A stretch of DNA of 64,000 nt from Luteococcus japonicus (lineage in GTDB: Bacteria > Actinomycetota > Actinomycetes > Propionibacteriales > Propionibacteriaceae). A program made the translations under genes and the position numbers. A model generated the notes under the pieces. The model made no database searches, was not told where the DNA came from, and saw only the letters and a program-made list of their open reading frames with translations. This document shows positions 63,365 to 64,000 of this stretch, in pieces (position 1 is the first letter of the stretch; each line of letters begins with the position of its first letter). The stretch lies in assembly GCF_003752415.1 (NCBI RefSeq), contig NZ_RKHG01000001.1:2170001-2234000 (forward strand), written 5' to 3'.

Positions 63365-63592
63365 CGGGTGTGCTCGACGGTGCCGCCGCCCAGGTAGGTG
63401 CCGGGATCATCCCAGGCCTGTGCCTCCCCGGTGGGGAAGTAACGGTGGGCGACGCACAGATTCGGCCCCGTCTCCTCCAACGCGTAGAGCATCGGGTGGC
63501 CGTCCTGGATGTAGAAGACACCACCCGGACGTAGCAGTTCCGCAATCTGTTGGGCCCACCGCTCCAGATCATTGAGCCAGCAGATCGCACCC
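63365..63592 (-). pseudogene. Fragment of a SAM-dependent methyltransferase gene
   Basis: About 75 codons read like the middle of a class I methyltransferase (GAICWLND, QIAELLRPGGVFYIQDGHPM, HRYFPTGEAQAWDDPGTYLG, GTVEHTR). There is no motif I part upstream and no C-terminal end; flanking codons are unrelated. It is a leftover of a deleted gene. The remainder of 63226-63631 holds only the P450 upstream region. Confidence 0.55.
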
Positions 63593-63631
63593 GGTTCTGC
63601 TGCCTGTGACGTGGTTTTCCTGGGCAGCTCG

Positions 63632-64000
63632 TCAGAGCAGGCCGCTGATCACGCTCGCGCCGAGCACGGCGGTGGCGGTCATGGCGCACGCCAGCTCGAT
63701 CAACATGCCGGTGCCGATCGCCTTCAGGGCCGCGACGCTGGTGGAGACGGCCTGCGAGACATTGCGCACCCGGTAGAGCTCGCTGCAGAACAGGCCGAGC
63801 ACGAAACCAATCGGCAGGCCCAGCGCCGGCAGCACGAAGGCGCCCACCAGACCGCAGACCAGACCGACGATCACCGGCCACTGCGGGATCTGTCGGCTGT
63901 CGAGGTTGCGCTTGGTCAACAGCGCGGAGGATCCCATCCCGATGGCGAGCAGCACGATGGCGACCCCGAAGGCGATCCAGCCCCACGACGAGTTCCCCCA
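63632..64000 (-). CDS. DUF456-type membrane protein, N-terminus beyond window
   Basis: At least 122 residues are visible, open to the window edge. Glycine-rich hydrophobic helices (FGVAIVLLAIGMGSSALL, WPVIVGLVCGLVGAFVLPALGLPIGFVLGLFCSEL) and an Ala-rich C-terminal helix pair resemble DUF456 proteins, small membrane proteins of unknown function. The true start is outside the window. Confidence 0.6.
   Translation of the reverse strand, partial: WGNSSWGWIAFGVAIVLLAIGMGSSALLTKRNLDSRQIPQWPVIVGLVCGLVGAFVLPALGLPIGFVLGLFCSELYRVRNVSQAVSTSVAALKAIGTGMLIELACAMTATAVLGASVISGLL

Overview
The window is high-GC bacterial DNA with dense, often overlapping genes (many ATGA junctions), several GTG starts, an actinobacterial-type Tad pilus locus and the TTGTCCACA form of the DnaA box. 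All of this points to an Actinomycetota genome. A member of the Propionibacteriales is my best guess, but no rRNA, tRNA or other lineage marker lies in the window. I saw no CRISPR array, no complete insertion sequence and no prophage. The region reads as ordinary chromosome with catabolic and transport cassettes.

Layout. 1-1212: end of an alanine dehydrogenase gene and a small exported protein. 1320-10159: a Tad/Flp pilus operon (SAF-domain CpaB-like protein, ParA-like protein, TadA, TadB, TadC, a Flp-like pilin, two TadE-like proteins and a very large LysM/BTAD-like membrane protein). It carries three clusters of DnaA-box-like inverted pairs. 10279-16910: YccF, an SGNH-hydrolase-like protein and a fructosamine-kinase-like protein that have both lost catalytic residues, an FMN reductase, an MMPL exporter with a divergent MarR regulator, and a ketopantoate-reductase-like gene.

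17083-25838: the most unusual operon. An arginine deiminase pathway (arcA, arcB, arcC) is followed by an animal-like arginine:X amidinotransferase, two transporters (EamA and MHS families), an acetylglutamate kinase and a TetR regulator. No ArcD-type exchanger is present. Two routes from arginine to ornithine therefore sit side by side, one making ATP and ammonia, the other making an amidinated acceptor.

25841-39407: an AAA ATPase, membrane proteins, an iron-siderophore ABC importer behind a palindromic operator candidate, a nitronate monooxygenase-like flavoprotein behind a 30-bp palindrome, a eukaryote-like double-domain 6-phosphofructokinase, and a Na+/H+ antiporter fused to a ubiquitin-type zinc finger. 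39566-44509: an L-tartrate cassette (antiporter, dehydratase subunits A and B, AraC regulator).

44530-64000: a frameshifted FAD protein, a metal-sensor-like PadR regulator, an amino-acid (possibly cystine) ABC importer behind a leader-peptide candidate, a NUDIX/PdxH pair, a GNAT acetyltransferase and a methyltransferase, a truncated glucosidase gene, a secreted zincin, an alcohol dehydrogenase, a decayed membrane-protein gene, VanZ, MarR, a hexose-6-phosphate mutarotase, a DrrC/UvrA2-like ATPase, a cytochrome P450, a methyltransferase fragment and the start of a DUF456-type protein. An approximately 80-bp element with terminal inverted repeats occurs in three divergent promoter regions (27086, 36905, 51661), the third copy strongly diverged.
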